From Bacteroidales bacterium (GTDB lineage Bacteria; Bacteroidota; Bacteroidia; Bacteroidales; Tenuifilaceae): a DNA stretch of 64,000 bases. Below are positions 1 to 8,578 of this stretch, piece after piece. Made by a program: the position numbers and the translations under genes. Every line of letters begins with the position of its first letter. Position 1 is the stretch's first letter. The notes beneath the pieces are model-generated. The model did not search any database and was not told the origin of the DNA. It saw only the letters and a program-made list of their open reading frames with translations. The DNA is taken from NCBI GenBank assembly GCA_013376985.1, contig JACABB010000015.1, positions 33,993 to 97,992 on the forward strand, read 5' to 3'.

Positions 1-100
1 GGAAGCACTTCTTTTTCCGTGGGGTTGCCCCCAAAAGTTTTGGGAGGAGCTTCTTTTTCCACCAGCTTTCCCCCAAACGAATGGTAAATTATCCCACTCA
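1..100. repeat. Right end of a 41-bp palindromic tandem repeat array
   Basis: About two degenerate units are visible, each with a short GC palindrome around a run of As and Ts (cccaaaagttttggg) followed by a T-rich stretch and 'ccaccag'. The closing half unit (ccaaacgaatggtaaa) matches the closing half unit of the array at 16690-16980 (ccaaacggtaggtaaa). The array therefore continues to the left of the window and belongs to the same family. Confidence 0.6.
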
Positions 101-418
101 ATTTATATAACTCCAAAAAATAGAAGAATAGCTGAATTTAGGTAATAGGAAATTTATTAACGGTAAAAAAAAGCTCTGGGGTTTAAAAACTGAGGTAGAT
201 ATGTTTAAACTATCTATATTTTTATATCGATGTTATTTTTAGAATCCATTAAACTATTTACCTTCACATATAAAGAATATTTTAGTAAAATTTTTTTAAA
301 CCATTAATACGCATATAGTGTTACTTATATTGACAAAAAAATTAACTTGCGCATTGTTATAAACAATTTTACTAATATTGTATTTAATTATATACGCATT
401 TCATAATAAACTCTATTT
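101..418. other. AT-rich intergenic region upstream of the TPR membrane protein
   Basis: This stretch is very AT-rich with no credible ORF. It presumably carries the promoter of the gene starting at 419, but I see no clear Bacteroidota -7 element (TAnnTTTG) and do not assign one. Confidence 0.4.
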
Positions 419-1297
419 ATGGGCTTACAGATTAATAGGGAAACAATTAAAGCATTTATACTAAATGAACTTTCCGAAGAAATGTTGTCTTTAGTTTCTG
501 ATGCAATACTCACAAATGAACATTTGGCAAAAATTTACGAGGAAGAAAAATTTAAAATTGATATAAAGCTATACCATGATAATGAGATGCCCCCAGCCCA
601 GCGACTTGAGTTTGAAAGCAAGGTAATAAAGGACACAAAGTATTCTACTGAGGTTAACCAGCACGAGGAAAAAAACAGCTCTCAGAGGGAGTCTCTTCTA
701 AGAAGAAAGCTGGATGAGGCTCGCAATACCTATAAAGTTTCCCAAAAGCAGCATAGCACCACCCCTCGGGCTCACTATATAAATAGGAGGCTTAAATACT
801 TGCTGGTTGCCGCTTCAATTACAGTGGTGCTTATTGTTGGTGGAGGAATAGTTTATCATTCTCAAACCGATGATTCGCTGGAGAATAGGCTATATGCAAA
901 ATATTATACCCCACTTAGCCCTGACGATATCTACGTAATAAATAGCAGCTCTTTAAATATTGCCAAGCAGAAGTATATGACAGGGGAGTATGTAAACGCT
1001 CTGCTTCTCCTAAAAAACCTACCCTCGTCTATAACCATTGAAGTTGAGAAAGACCTGTTCATAGGCATGTCTTTGATGGAGATTGGCCAGCAAAAAGAGG
1101 CAGCAGAATACTTCGAAGGGATTCTTGCTAATCAGAGTAGGCTTGATTATATTCCAAAGGTTAGATGGTATCTTGGACTTTGCTACCTTAAAATAGGGAA
1201 TAAAGAAAAGGCTATTGAAACCTTTCAGACTATTATGAATAGTAATGACGATTACTATAAAAATGCAAAACGGATTCTAAAAAAACTTGGCAACTGA
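419..1297 (+). CDS. Single-pass membrane protein with C-terminal TPR repeats
   Basis: The 292-residue protein has a charged cytoplasmic-type N-terminal part (1-125), one hydrophobic segment at about 127-146, and a C-terminal half rich in Ala, Leu and Tyr at TPR spacing (about 180-290). This layout matches Bacteroidota anti-sigma-factor-like or TPR scaffold proteins, with the TPR part probably in the periplasm. No zinc-binding anti-sigma motif (HxxxCxxC) is visible, so the anti-sigma role is only a possibility. It converges on the secreted protease at 1407-3062, and a perfect palindrome between them (1340-1380) can terminate both. No sigma factor gene is seen next to it; one could lie to the left of the window. 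Confidence 0.7.
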   Translation: MGLQINRETIKAFILNELSEEMLSLVSDAILTNEHLAKIYEEEKFKIDIKLYHDNEMPPAQRLEFESKVIKDTKYSTEVNQHEEKNSSQRESLLRRKLDEARNTYKVSQKQHSTTPRAHYINRRLKYLLVAASITVVLIVGGGIVYHSQTDDSLENRLYAKYYTPLSPDDIYVINSSSLNIAKQKYMTGEYVNALLLLKNLPSSITIEVEKDLFIGMSLMEIGQQKEAAEYFEGILANQSRLDYIPKVRWYLGLCYLKIGNKEKAIETFQTIMNSNDDYYKNAKRILKKLGN

Positions 1298-1339
1298 TTT
1301 TCGTTTCCAGAATGGAAAGAGCAGTGCCAGAATTATTCT

Positions 1340-1380
1340 GTAAAGAGTTCCGAACTTTTAAAAAGTTCGGAACTCTTTAC
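1340..1380. terminator. Perfect 20-bp-arm palindrome, likely bidirectional terminator
   Basis: Arms of 20 bases (gtaaagagttccgaactttt) flank one central A. The hairpin lies between two convergent genes. Near-copies at 11350-11386, 41438-41469 and 57231-57258 show it is also a dispersed repeat. Confidence 0.65.
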
Positions 1381-1406
1381 TTTACACTAACTTGATTGCA
1401 AGTATA

Positions 1407-3062
1407 TCAATTCTTAGCTATTGTATGACTTTCCTCGCTATTCAAGCCCTCGTTAATTCTCACTATATAAATACCAGTTTGATAATCCGAAACGCTAAAT
1501 TTTGATTCAATGGTTTCACCATCATATTTCTTAAAATAAAGTGTGTTCCCGAATTTATCAATTACTCGAATAGATTCGATTAATTTATCATTATTCCCTT
1601 CCCTTTCAAGGCCATTGGAAGTTCTTGAAATGGTTATATCGGAATTGGCTGGATTTGGAAATACAGAATAGTAGACACAGTTAACCCTAATCTCAAACTC
1701 GCTACGGGTAGAGCCACAAGTATTTGTTGCTGTTGCGTAAAGCCAAGCAATGGCACTTTCGGATGGGGCTTGAATATTACATTTAGAACCAAATGAACCT
1801 CCTGTAATTCTAAAAGGGGATGAAATAGACCATTGTACTTGCATTCGACTATCCTCAGTATAAAGTTCTCCTCCTCCACAAGGGATAGTTGGCTCACCGT
1901 TAATAGCTGGAGATATAGGAGAACCGACCCAAATCGTTTTTGGGGGTATGGTAATGCTACCACAGGATGAAGAAAACGTTGCCTGAACCCAACCGCTACC
2001 GCTCCCATTGGCTGTAAAGGTTACGGGATTTCCCATTGCAGAAGCAGGGTTTAAGTTACTGCTTGAAGTCCATGTAACTGAACAACCCGAGGAGAGATTA
2101 TCAATGGAAAAAGTAGCTCCTGTAGAACAAATTGTGGTGGGTCCATTAATTGATTCGGGGTAAGCAGGATTCATTCCGTAAATAACATATACTTCGCTTA
2201 AACAAGAATTCTTTATCATACTATAAGTTATCCAAAAAAAGCCAGGGTTATTTGGATCGCCACCATAGCCCCATGAGTTCAATACCTTAAACATTTGCTT
2301 TGAATCATCGTAACCTATTATACAGGTAGCATGTAAACCTCTATTTTTACCATAAATAGTACTCCATATCCCATTGGAATCCCACATATCATCAAATGAT
2401 TCGTAGATTGGTAATACCACGGGTACTGGATAACCCAAATCTAGTACCTGTTTAATTCCATCTACATAAGACCTATCCAAAGAATACCAATTTAAAGCGT
2501 TATTTTTTGAAGCATTATATCTTTGAACTGAATTTGGTAAGGTAGAGCAATCCCAATCTAAATAAGGCATAAGATCCCACGAACAATCCCCCTGCGTTTT
2601 AACTAGATTTAACCCATCTATCATAAATGAACCTACAAGGCAGTCTGATGACAGTTTGATTTGATTGTAAACGTAATTTGGACTCCGCATACTCATACTC
2701 CAGCAGTTATATTTTGGGTATGTAAGGATTCCAGTTGCTGCGTAGCCTGCTGCCCAACCTACACATGAACCCTGAAACCCTTGATCCCCAACGGGCGGAG
2801 TGTTTAACATGGTTATGTTCCCGCTTGCCAAAATACTTTTCAAAGCAAATTTACGTGCGGTTGTAGAATATTTTGATAAAGTATCCAGATTGACCTTAGG
2901 TAATTTTGCATATTGAGCATCCGTTAACGGCTTAACGCCAGGTTTATAGTACTTTGCTGGCATCTTTTGGGCATATATATTGCCTTGTATTAAAATTTGA
3001 AAAATGGTTAAAATTGAGCATAGGAATTTTACACAACTTTTGTGAAAACTTTGATTTTTCAT
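1407..3062 (-). CDS. Secreted C1 (papain-like) cysteine protease with T9SS sorting domain
   Basis: The 551-residue protein starts with a signal peptide (about 1-31, ending ...YAQ). The papain catalytic triad is readable: Cys100 in DQGFQGSCVGWA, His244 in GLHATCIIGYDD and Asn262 in VLNSWGYGG, with the oxyanion Gln just before the Cys. Residues about 300-460 form immunoglobulin/PKD-like beta repeats. The last ~85 residues (VFPNPANSDITI... onward) are a type A T9SS C-terminal sorting domain. The protein is therefore predicted to be exported through Sec and then secreted or surface-attached by T9SS. No long propeptide is obvious. It is followed on the minus strand by the palindrome at 1340-1380. 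Confidence 0.9.
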   Translation of the reverse strand: MKNQSFHKSCVKFLCSILTIFQILIQGNIYAQKMPAKYYKPGVKPLTDAQYAKLPKVNLDTLSKYSTTARKFALKSILASGNITMLNTPPVGDQGFQGSCVGWAAGYAATGILTYPKYNCWSMSMRSPNYVYNQIKLSSDCLVGSFMIDGLNLVKTQGDCSWDLMPYLDWDCSTLPNSVQRYNASKNNALNWYSLDRSYVDGIKQVLDLGYPVPVVLPIYESFDDMWDSNGIWSTIYGKNRGLHATCIIGYDDSKQMFKVLNSWGYGGDPNNPGFFWITYSMIKNSCLSEVYVIYGMNPAYPESINGPTTICSTGATFSIDNLSSGCSVTWTSSSNLNPASAMGNPVTFTANGSGSGWVQATFSSSCGSITIPPKTIWVGSPISPAINGEPTIPCGGGELYTEDSRMQVQWSISSPFRITGGSFGSKCNIQAPSESAIAWLYATATNTCGSTRSEFEIRVNCVYYSVFPNPANSDITISRTSNGLEREGNNDKLIESIRVIDKFGNTLYFKKYDGETIESKFSVSDYQTGIYIVRINEGLNSEESHTIAKN

Positions 3063-3116
3063 GCCTTAAGATTTTTTTTGAATTTAAAATATGGGTGTGT
3101 ATTATTGAAATCTTGA

Positions 3117-3560
3117 TTATCTTTTTAAGGAATCTAAGCCCCGAATAAACTTTTTATTTATGGAGTAAAAAATTAATTGCTGATTAGTCAAAGTTAAAAT
3201 AATTGAAGTATCTGCCTTTGTACTCTGGACACCATTAACTATCTGGTAAAATAAAAGTGTTGAATCATCGGGAAGCAACTGATATCCTTGTATGTAATAT
3301 TCAAGTCGAAGGTATGGGTAAGGAAGGGAAGGATCTGAAGTATAGTAAGGACAAACTACTTTCCCATCGGGTTTGAAGTTTGTAGAGTTAAAAGGTATTA
3401 TTCTATATATACTCCCGTTACGAAGAAAAATCCACGATGAAATGGGTTTCCACTCATGCTGTAAAAGGGTTAGCTTGTATGATCTATTATCAATCTCCTC
3501 TTTTTTACAACTTGTAAACAGCGCGATAAAAATAATGAGTGCAAATAATTTTTCTTTCAT
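3117..3560 (-). CDS. Small lipoprotein of unknown function
   Basis: The 147-residue protein has a signal sequence ending in a clear lipobox (ALFTSC, Cys18) followed by KKEE. The mature part is about 130 residues, probably beta-rich, and resembles small Bacteroidota 'lipocalin-like' lipoproteins in length and composition. I do not recognise a family. It lies 54 bases upstream of the C1 protease on the same strand, so the two may be co-transcribed. Confidence 0.75.
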   Translation of the reverse strand: MKEKLFALIIFIALFTSCKKEEIDNRSYKLTLLQHEWKPISSWIFLRNGSIYRIIPFNSTNFKPDGKVVCPYYTSDPSLPYPYLRLEYYIQGYQLLPDDSTLLFYQIVNGVQSTKADTSIILTLTNQQLIFYSINKKFIRGLDSLKR

Positions 3561-3715
3561 CTATTCTCAATTATATTATAAGAATTATGTAGGGTTTTAA
3601 GGAATTCGATGATCTAAATTAAATGTATTTTTTGAATCTGCAAACTTTATTCTATCAGACCTTTCTATTATAATGACCTTCCAGCATCGCCAGATCTAAA
3701 AGAGTCTATAAATAG

Positions 3716-6481
3716 TTAGTTTACAACTCTACCCATCAACCTCCTTATTGCCTTCCGATTCCTAAAAACAAAGAATAAAACCAAAATTAGAATAATGGCA
3801 AAGGCTATCTTCTTTAGAATCCAGTAGTGGTACAACGCATTTTGATTCCCATTTACCACTATACCCGCCCAGTAACGTGGGTGCGAAAAAAATAATTCCG
3901 TCTTTTTGAGGTACTCCAGCTTAGCAAGCCTCATCGCCTCATCCTTCCGCATCCCCTTTAGAAGGTTTAGGTAATAATCGTTTAGTATATCGTTTGCTGA
4001 ACCACTGTACGCTACCCATAACGACATCACTACCGATTGGCAACCCGCGTAGATAAAGCTTCGGCTTATGCTCATTACTCCTTCTCCCCGAGACAACTTC
4101 CCCAATCCAGAGTTACATACACCCAATACAACCATCTCTGCGTTCAGCTGCATGTTGTAAACCTCCCATGCGTGAAGGTAGCCATCGCCAGCGGAATCGG
4201 TTGGAGCGGAAAGGGCAAGCTTCGAGTTGGCGGGGTTAATGGTATCCTCCAACCCATGTGCGTAGAAATGGATAATCCCGTACCTACCACAGTACTTTTT
4301 GAAGTTCGCTTCCGTAGCGTTACCCCCTGTTAGCGATTTCCCAAAAGTTAGCAATGCAATTTTTCTTACACTATTTATTCCTGCTGGAATATTCCTCAAC
4401 GAATCCTTGGAGTTCTTATAGTCGGGGGCAATTCCAAGGAAATTGGGTGAATCATTACCAGTTTCGCTTAGGGTGTTATTGTACAAGGTAGCAGAGTAGG
4501 CGTAGCCTATAGGGTACTTCATTAGCAGGTACGATTCGCACCTGTAATCGCGCTTATCTCCATCCCGATATGGTTTGTCTATAAGTGCCTCAAAGGCGAT
4601 AAGGTTCAGCCCACCATCCGGGATTATAAGCAGGTTTCTGTTTCTTAGAAGGGGTTCAACCGGGTAAATCAACTTTTGGTAAAGGGTATACGCCGCATCT
4701 CTGTATGCGTAGTAATCCGATGAGGTTTCAGCGTGCAGGGCATTTATAAAAAAGTTAAGCCCTGAACGAAAGGTACTATCGGTTTCCTGCCTCACCAGTA
4801 AAAACGTATCCTTTGTAATGGCAAAGGTGTACAGATCCTTATCACCCAGAACGTACTCCAGTATCGCCTCCTTTTTATCCATTACCATTTGTAGCTGCGG
4901 TATGCTTACCACCTGATTGCTGTACTTCTGCTTGTAGTATTCAGGGTAATTGCTCTCAAGCCGTTGCATTAATCCCTCAAGCCTCTGCGTTAGGGTAAAC
5001 TGCTGCTCGTTCCACAAATCAATTTTCGATCTGTTGGGATGCTCCAGCTTGCTCTCATCCTCCACCTGCATTCTAAGGCTGGCAATCTGCTGTTTTAGGT
5101 TTCGCTCGCTATCGCTAATGCTATCGGGAACTCCTGCAATCCCTTTAGCCATTTCATCATTCTTCAGTTCACGTAGCACGGCGTACTTGCTATACTCGGC
5201 ATACCTAAATGCTACTTCCGTATACTTATAATCTTTGGTAATTTCATAGAGCGAACTGGCAATCCTCACTATTGCAAGATAAACCTCATGCTCCCTTTCA
5301 GCTAGTTGTAATTTTGACCCCTCATAGAGGTAACCAGTGCGCAACCGTTCAATAAAGTTAGCAGATAGTTCAAGCGTGGCGAGTGCTGCTTTAAGGTTCT
5401 CCGTTTTGTTTTCTTGCTCCGCTAATTGTCCGAAGGCTTGCGCTTTTAGCTTTAGAATATCCAGCAAATCCATATCTGGCAGGGCATCCGCATTGGGGTT
5501 TGCGTATAGTGAGGTATCGTTGAAACTGTAAATCTTTGAGATCAAAGATTGTTGGTAATATTTTAATGCCACTTTATAATTTCCCGTTCTATAGTATAAC
5601 TTCCCATTATTCATAAAGCTGTATGAGGTATAAAGATGTTTATACCCTAATGATTTCAGCAAAATATTTTGGGACCTCTCATACAATCTAGCACTATTCT
5701 TATAATCTCCTATATCCGAGTAGAAGGCAGCGTAATTCATATATGCCATCCCTGTCATGCAGTGGTTTTCTCCAAAATTCTTGGCATTACATGCAATTGC
5801 TTTTCTAAAATAGTAGTTGGCTTTATCAAGGCTATCCAGTTTCTGGTATGCCAATCCGCAATTATAGTATGTATCGCTATTCTCTCCTAGTTTATTTTCC
5901 TTAGATATTTGAATGCTCTTTAGATAACTTGCTCTGGCAAGATTATAATTTCCTAGCTTGTAGTAAGAGAAACCTAAATTATGATAGTTGTCAATGATAT
6001 AACTGTACTTTTTCTTGTCTTTACCTTTCTCAAGCACAGATAGCGTATTTTCGATATAGTAAATAGCCTTGAGGTAATCGCCATTTAGGGAATAAATAAT
6101 GGCAATATTCCCATTTATAACCGACAAACTAAAAATATCAGATGTCTTTTCTTTTGCCTTTTTGTAATAATCAATAGCCATGCTCAGATTACCTTGCTTT
6201 TTTAAAATTATTCCAAGCAGGTTATACACTCTAAAATATGCTGGATTAATATCCTCCGATATGTTATTCTTTAAGGCAAGAATCCTATTAAGAACTCTCA
6301 ATGCATTATTGTAATCACCATTTGCATAGTATGCCTTACTACTGTCGTAAAGCAAATTTATATTGCTTACGCCATTATATTGCTGAGCGTTTATCTCCAG
6401 TATATTAAGCGAAACAAAACCTAATAGTAAAACAAGAAATTTGAATGATGGGAAACTATCTTGCAATTTGAAAGAATTCAT
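3716..6481 (-). CDS. TPR-CHAT domain protein (caspase-like peptidase fold), membrane anchored
   Basis: The 921-residue protein has a signal peptide (1-33, ending NAQ), tetratricopeptide repeats from about 40 to 330, a helical linker, and a CHAT domain from about 590 to 885. The CHAT dyad is visible: His742 in HFYAHG and Cys789 in LGVCNSG. A transmembrane segment at about 891-908 is followed by a basic tail, so the peptidase domain should face the periplasm. CHAT proteins are caspase relatives (clan CD), and TPR-CHAT fusions are common in Bacteroidota. The substrate is unknown. No gasdermin-like or separate substrate gene is next to it; the nearest same-strand neighbours are the lipoprotein and the C1 protease. 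Confidence 0.88.
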   Translation of the reverse strand: MNSFKLQDSFPSFKFLVLLLGFVSLNILEINAQQYNGVSNINLLYDSSKAYYANGDYNNALRVLNRILALKNNISEDINPAYFRVYNLLGIILKKQGNLSMAIDYYKKAKEKTSDIFSLSVINGNIAIIYSLNGDYLKAIYYIENTLSVLEKGKDKKKYSYIIDNYHNLGFSYYKLGNYNLARASYLKSIQISKENKLGENSDTYYNCGLAYQKLDSLDKANYYFRKAIACNAKNFGENHCMTGMAYMNYAAFYSDIGDYKNSARLYERSQNILLKSLGYKHLYTSYSFMNNGKLYYRTGNYKVALKYYQQSLISKIYSFNDTSLYANPNADALPDMDLLDILKLKAQAFGQLAEQENKTENLKAALATLELSANFIERLRTGYLYEGSKLQLAEREHEVYLAIVRIASSLYEITKDYKYTEVAFRYAEYSKYAVLRELKNDEMAKGIAGVPDSISDSERNLKQQIASLRMQVEDESKLEHPNRSKIDLWNEQQFTLTQRLEGLMQRLESNYPEYYKQKYSNQVVSIPQLQMVMDKKEAILEYVLGDKDLYTFAITKDTFLLVRQETDSTFRSGLNFFINALHAETSSDYYAYRDAAYTLYQKLIYPVEPLLRNRNLLIIPDGGLNLIAFEALIDKPYRDGDKRDYRCESYLLMKYPIGYAYSATLYNNTLSETGNDSPNFLGIAPDYKNSKDSLRNIPAGINSVRKIALLTFGKSLTGGNATEANFKKYCGRYGIIHFYAHGLEDTINPANSKLALSAPTDSAGDGYLHAWEVYNMQLNAEMVVLGVCNSGLGKLSRGEGVMSISRSFIYAGCQSVVMSLWVAYSGSANDILNDYYLNLLKGMRKDEAMRLAKLEYLKKTELFFSHPRYWAGIVVNGNQNALYHYWILKKIAFAIILILVLFFVFRNRKAIRRLMGRVVN

Positions 6482-6549
6482 TATTATTGTCCTAATGTTC
6501 TTTAGTTAGGACAAAAATAAACCAAATACTCAACTTAAAACGTGAAATC

Positions 6550-6675
6550 ATGAAAAATGTAAGAAAAATGAAACAAAAGAAACCCTTGGAAGGGTTCAAA
6601 ACCATTAACACAAAGAATCTACAACAAATTAAAGGTGGTGAAGGGACTCCAACCACTAGAGATAGTGTTCTTTAG
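6550..6675 (+). CDS. GG-leader peptide (RiPP-like precursor), copy 1
   Basis: The 41-residue peptide has a basic N-terminus, then FKTINTKNLQQIKGG ending in a double glycine at positions 29-30, then an 11-residue tail EGTPTTRDSVL. This is the layout of the Bacteroidota 'natural product precursor' GG leaders recognised by C39-type peptidase exporters. The tail has two acids and several Thr/Ser, which could suit an ATP-grasp ligase, but this is inference. It is the first of the tandem copies that precede the grasp-with-spasm genes on the same strand. Confidence 0.6.
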   Translation: MKNVRKMKQKKPLEGFKTINTKNLQQIKGGEGTPTTRDSVL

Positions 6676-6719
6676 TTAGAGCAAAAATAAACGAAATGTT
6701 TAACTAAAAACCTAAGATT

Positions 6720-6839
6720 ATGAAAACCCTGAAAAAAAGAAAAGAAAAAAAAGTATTAAAAGAATTCAGAACCCTTAAAGCAAAGGAACTAATGCAAATC
6801 AAGGGAGGGGATGAAACCATAAAAGATCATGATTTTTAA
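6720..6839 (+). CDS. GG-leader peptide (RiPP-like precursor), copy 2
   Basis: The 39-residue peptide reads as a very basic N-terminus, FRTLKAKELMQIKGG with the double glycine at 29-30, and a nine-residue tail DETIKDHDF. The leader is strongly similar to copy 1 (Leu, Ile and GG positions kept), whereas the tail differs, the usual pattern for precursor paralogues. The reading frame is intact. Confidence 0.6.
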   Translation: MKTLKKRKEKKVLKEFRTLKAKELMQIKGGDETIKDHDF

Positions 6840-6891
6840 TTAGTAATGGAAACAAAAATAAACCGAATAGTCTAATTTAAAACCTAAAGCG

Positions 6892-7016
6892 ATGAAAACG
6901 TTAAAAGAAAAGAAAGAAAAAAAATGGTAAAGAAGTTCAAAATGCTTAATTCCAAAGAACTATTTCAAACCAAAGGCGGTACTGGAGATACTTTTCCCAT
7001 AGATCATGTTCTTTAG
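6892..7016 (+). pseudogene. GG-leader peptide, copy 3, frameshifted in an A8 run
   Basis: From the ATG at 6892 the frame stops after 12 codons (...KKW*). A one-base slip in the run of eight A at about 6916-6923 restores the family reading: VKKFKMLNSKELFQTKGG followed by TGDTFPIDHVL, ending at 7016. An internal ATG at 6924 would give a 30-residue peptide that still carries the GG. The frameshift may be real decay, phase variation, or an indel error in a homopolymer. Confidence 0.55.
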
Positions 7017-7060
7017 GTAGCATAAAAATAAACGAAATGTTTAATTTAAATTTTTAAATT

Positions 7061-7185
7061 ATGAAAACGCTAAGAAAAGGAAAAGAAAAGAAAAATGTAA
7101 AGGGATTTAGAACTCTTAAGGTAAAGGAGCTGATGCAGATCAGGGGGGGGCTGGCGATGAAACTCTAAAAGGTCATGTTCTTTAA
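7061..7185 (+). pseudogene. GG-leader peptide, copy 4, frameshifted in a G8 run
   Basis: As written the gene encodes 35 residues ending at 7168, with leader ...KELMQIRGG and then LAMKL. The run of eight G at 7143-7150 encodes the Gly-Gly itself. One extra G would give the tail AGDETLKGHVL ending at 7185, closely matching copies 1-3 (GDxT...HVL). The frame therefore appears shifted exactly at the leader/core border. Confidence 0.55.
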
Positions 7186-7305
7186 CTGGTGCAAAAATAA
7201 GCTAACTGTTTAAATAAAAACTTATGATTATGAAAACGATCAGTAAAAGGGAAAAACCGTAAAAAGATTTAATTCTAATGATACAGATTTTTAAGTTGGG
7301 TAGTT

Positions 7306-7384
7306 TAAAAAGAAGTCCTACAAAAAAGAACTGCACCCCAAGTGTTATATACAACTTTTAGGGTGCGGTTTGGGGTAGGGCTTT
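7306..7384. repeat. 79-bp direct repeat, copy 1 (terminator-like)
   Basis: This segment is nearly identical to 10981-11059. It contains a hairpin (gcaccc 7333-7338 with gggtgc 7361-7366) that on the minus strand is followed by six Ts, the form of a Rho-independent terminator. Similarity extends leftwards to a shared 'ttctaatgatac' near 7272. The two copies bracket the grasp-with-spasm cluster. Confidence 0.75.
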
Positions 7385-7523
7385 ACTAATTATTGAATCT
7401 TGCTGGTGTTTACGAAATTGTTTCCTATATCTACTTCCCTCCTACAAGTAATTTAGTACCCGTTTGGGATAGAAATTAATTCTATCCTGTTTAAGTTTTT
7501 CGTAAAAACTAAATACTTTTTTG

Positions 7524-7531
7524 TAGATTTG
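7524..7531 (+). promoter_or_regulatory. Bacteroidota-type -7 element upstream of the graspetide precursor
   Basis: TAGATTTG matches the Bacteroidota -7 consensus TAnnTTTG and lies 35 bases before the ATG at 7566. A clear -33 TTTG is not seen. Confidence 0.4.
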
Positions 7532-7565
7532 ATATAAGATATTGTTTAACTAAAAACATTAAAAA

Positions 7566-7763
7566 ATGAAAAGTATCAAACATCCTTTATTTGAGAAAAC
7601 GAAGTTGGCAACAGATGAATTGCAAAATCTAAACGGGGGTAATGCGCCAGAACAAGGAACATACGGTTCACCATGCGCTACTTATGTTACTCCGAGTAGT
7701 GATTGTTTTATCAGTGGTGATGAAGGTAACGCTTCAATAATGCTTTATTCGGGTGGGTGTTAA
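7566..7763 (+). CDS. Grasp-with-spasm precursor peptide (GG leader, Cys/Thr/Ser-rich core)
   Basis: The 65-residue peptide has a leader of 25 residues ending TDELQNLNGG and a 40-residue core with three Cys, several Thr and Ser, and acidic residues (Glu, Asp) spaced along it. It heads a same-strand cluster with an ATP-grasp ligase (8575) and a SPASM protein (9729), the defining pair of the TIGRFAM 'grasp-with-spasm' systems. By analogy with graspetides (microviridin type) the ligase would form ester or amide cross-links between Thr/Ser/Lys and Asp/Glu side chains of the core. The leader resembles, but is not identical to, those of the upstream tandem peptides (6550-7185). The product is unknown. 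Confidence 0.72.
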   Translation: MKSIKHPLFEKTKLATDELQNLNGGNAPEQGTYGSPCATYVTPSSDCFISGDEGNASIMLYSGGC

Positions 7764-7894
7764 TTGAAAATTGTAGCAATTTCAATGACTTTCTCCCTGT
7801 GGGTTTAGTCTTTTTTAGTTATAAAGTGTAACCCGCTAGTCGATCTACTTGAAAGGTTACACTTTATTATTCCATAAAAATTAATCCGATTACT

Positions 7895-8578
7895 ATGAAT
7901 CTTTATTTTATCCGGCTATTCATTTTATTAAGTTTTTCGAATGTACAACTACAAGACTCAATTTACTACTCAAAGAAAGTATTTACGTATAATGTTGAGA
8001 TTAGGAAAACACAAGAGAACCATTCGAGTAAAAAAATCTATTTAGCCACATTTAATGAGGTGTGGCATTTTGACAAAGAACAGAAATGGATTAGTTGGGA
8101 AGATCAATTGCAGAATATTAGTAGGAAATCAACGGGTGTTAAAGAGACACCTTCGGAGATATTTTTACATCCACCCAGACATGATCAGTACGCTATCCTT
8201 GAATTTAGCCCATTCCCAATAGTTCATTTCCCCCTATCAGTTGGAAAAGAATGGGTATGGTCTCTTTTAATAGGGCAAGCTTGGGCTAAACTTGCTGGAA
8301 TAACAAATTATGAGAAGGATTACAAATTCGAATATTCATATAAAGTAACTGGGAAAACAACCTTTAAATTCAAGGGAGAGTCCATTGGCTGCTATGTAGT
8401 AGAGGCAAACTGTAAAAGTCCTTTCGGAAATAGCAGACTAATAACATTCTTTAATGATAACTATGGCTTTGTAAAGATGGATTACTTAAATATGGATGGC
8501 TCACGTTTCGTCTTTTCGCTTGAAATGGTACAGGAACTTGGAGAAGTCGAAAAACTGCAAAAAATATTCAAGCTATGA
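7895..8578 (+). CDS. Secreted protein of the grasp-with-spasm cluster, unknown function
   Basis: The 227-residue protein has a short hydrophobic N-terminus (YFIRLFILLSFSNVQL) that looks like a signal peptide, and a mature part rich in aromatic residues and beta-strand patterns. Its stop codon overlaps the start of the ATP-grasp gene (ATGA, 8575-8578), so translation of the two is probably coupled. It could be a periplasmic protein that handles the exported peptide. No family is recognised with confidence; size and pattern recall GLPGLI-type Bacteroidota proteins found beside RiPP genes. Confidence 0.65.
   Translation: MNLYFIRLFILLSFSNVQLQDSIYYSKKVFTYNVEIRKTQENHSSKKIYLATFNEVWHFDKEQKWISWEDQLQNISRKSTGVKETPSEIFLHPPRHDQYAILEFSPFPIVHFPLSVGKEWVWSLLIGQAWAKLAGITNYEKDYKFEYSYKVTGKTTFKFKGESIGCYVVEANCKSPFGNSRLITFFNDNYGFVKMDYLNMDGSRFVFSLEMVQELGEVEKLQKIFKL

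Larger units (their letters stand above)
6485..7260 (+). repeat. Tandem array of ~170-bp units, each carrying a tiny GG-leader gene
   Basis: Each unit consists of a linker (gttctttag...caaaaataaacgaaatgtttaa...) followed by an ATG and a short peptide rich in Lys and Glu. Four units carry a leader ending in a Gly-Gly, and a fifth is a truncated remnant at 7230-7290. The linker also occurs before the first gene (6490-6549), which implies that an earlier unit was lost. The first two genes are intact, the third and fourth are frameshifted in 8-base homopolymers and the fifth is broken. Confidence 0.75.

Noticed and set aside
1634-2008. 124-residue open frame inside the C1 protease gene
   Set aside because: It is on the same strand in another frame of a well-supported gene and has no motif or start signal.
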